Source: Haplomitrium mnioides (taxonomy: Eukaryota > Marchantiophyta > Haplomitriopsida > Calobryales). From it: a stretch of 39,315 bases of DNA. Numbering within the stretch: the first letter of the stretch is position 1; every line of letters begins with the position of its first letter. Under the pieces are notes generated by a model, which was given only the letters and a program-made list of their open reading frames with translations, was not told where the DNA came from and did not search any database. Below, one piece after another: positions 38,063 to 39,315 of this stretch. The stretch covers positions 1 through 39,315 of the forward strand of contig JBNGIS010020609.1 in assembly GCA_049999725.1 (NCBI GenBank), read 5' to 3'. The position numbers and the translations under genes are program-made.

Positions 38063-39315
38063 TGTCAGCCAGTGGAATAGGGGCTAATCTGGGTTACAAG
38101 GAACCAGAAGCGGCAGCAACAACATTTCTCCATTCTGAAGTGGTAAGATAATCTGGAAGCAACAGAATAGCTCTAATCGGAAGCTAAGAGCAGGTTACCT
38201 CATTTTCCGATCCGAAGTAAAGGAACCAGATTCATATAGTGAAGGAAGGAGGCAAGACTCGGAGAGGTCAGCGCTAGAGAATTCCAGGGGGATGGCATCG
38301 AAAGAGAGAAGGAATATGGGGCAGAGCGAAGGGACCTACGAGAGCAGAGGAGAACTGCAAGGCAGCAATTCTTGACAGAGGGAGCCATGACAAGGGTGAA
38401 AGTCGGGATGCAGAACGGAGGAGCCAACTGTTCGACCAGTGCATCCTCAATTCGTGACCATTCGAGACGTACAATACCTTGATAGAGAGAAGAGCTCGAG
38501 GCGATCGTATTGCAACTTGAATCAAAGAGAATGGGGCAGAACTAAAGAAGAACGACCCTTGCGAAGTTAACCGACGGCCACAGTCCCGAGGATTCCGTGG
38601 AGCGGTGCGGAAACAGAAGACATGGCAGCTCTTGCGAGTCCGAAGAGTTCGACAGGATCCCGCCTCCCTATATGGAGATCCCCAGTTAAGAGGGATCCGA
38701 TCAACCTCCCTATGTGGGATCCCCACTTAACATGGATCCGTGAAGGAAGATCCGACGGGTCCGAAGGGATGGCGAAGCGGCAACTGACGAAGCAAAGACT
38801 GGTCACTATTACGGCGGCATGGAGGATTCCTTAAGGCAATGGCGAGGCTAAGCGTGAAGGACAAAACAGCAACGGATCCTAGTTACGGACTCAGGAACTC
38901 CGTGGGGGGCTGCATAAACGTGGCAGTCCTACCGCGCTTCACGGATTCAAGGACACGTGGCATTCCCAGGGAGTCTGCGGGACTTAGCGGAAAATGGGAA
39001 AGCCCTGGGTAAACTAGTTCCGATGAGCCTCCCTAAGTGGGTAGACCGGTTAACAGGGATCCAACAGGAAGCCAAACTGAAGACCAAGGGAATGGATGCG
39101 AAATAGTGACTTATCACGGACTCGGCCAAACAAAGAGCGAGCAAGGCGAAATGCTGGTATATCACTGATCCGGCGAAGCGGCGGAAAGTTCGACAAGGTA
39201 TAGCCTGAAAGTTTGATGGGAGTTTATGCCGCACTTAGTTCTTGTGGTGAAAAGGTGATGAAGCGACGATCCGGCCAGAAGAAGAAGCAAGGGGCCAACA
39301 GCCGAAAAGGTGACC
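38063..39315 (+). mobile_element. Family B copy B-d, 5' portion (diverged)
   Basis: It begins TGTCAGCCAGTG like B-c. After a diverged start, it shares the family-B blocks CCTCCCTA..TGGG..CCAC/GTTAA..GGGATCC (38663, 38704, 39028) and the ACGTGGCA-type words. The CCTCCCTA block appears three times here but fewer times in B-b (3146) and B-c (12409). It is clearly more distant from B-b and B-c than they are from each other, so it represents another subfamily. It is truncated by the window end. Confidence 0.72.

Overview
The window looks like a repeat-rich nuclear chromosome of a land plant. It holds one recognisable, intact host gene among decayed, nested retrotransposons and a long minisatellite. 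The evidence for a plant nucleus is a spliced gene for a PPR-SMR protein of the pTAC2/PAP2 type (a plastid transcription factor), Ty3/gypsy elements with a chromodomain and a tRNA-Met-type primer site, and Ty1/copia elements of plant type. The pTAC2 protein, as I recall the flowering-plant version, is clearly orthologous but well diverged, so a non-flowering lineage (gymnosperm, fern, lycophyte or bryophyte) is likely. I cannot name the species.

Left third (1-17661): a nest of mobile elements. A chromovirus copy ('gypsy-2') begins without its 5' end near 1272 and finishes with an LTR at 17245-17661. It is broken by three insertions. Two are 3.8-4.0 kb TG...CA elements with no coding capacity ('family B', copies B-b 2474-6284 and B-c 11721-15711), each with an exact 5-bp target duplication. 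The third is a second chromovirus ('gypsy-A', 6297-10614) with both LTRs, a primer site and a polypurine tract, but most of its integrase deleted. B-c itself carries a 5'-truncated, poly(A)-tailed insertion. The window opens inside another B copy (1-922) and ends inside a fourth (38063-39315).

Middle (17662-23472): gypsy-2 abuts a truncated Ty1/copia element on the minus strand (copia-1, 17662-20761). Then come a T-rich stretch, a decayed minus-strand coding trace (about 22371-22700), a TA microsatellite, an LTR-like fragment and a small 34-bp tandem repeat.

Gene island (about 23500-28560): the pTAC2-like gene on the plus strand, four exons and three phase-2 introns, 912 predicted residues, 15 or more P-class PPR repeats and a C-terminal SMR-like domain. 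It is the only gene here that looks functional.

Right (28563-39315): a roughly 2.9-kb minisatellite based on a 45-bp unit starts right behind the gene and contains a 10-N assembly gap. It ends where a second, 5'-truncated copia (copia-2, minus strand, 3' LTR 31488-31765, interior to about 35536) begins. AT-rich sequence with dispersed 14-bp palindromes follows, then a decayed minus-strand gene of unknown, probably transposon-borne, origin (37235-38028), then B-d.

I see no tRNA, rRNA, CRISPR or bacterial-type features. Positions of decayed domains were read by eye and are approximate unless a terminus is stated.
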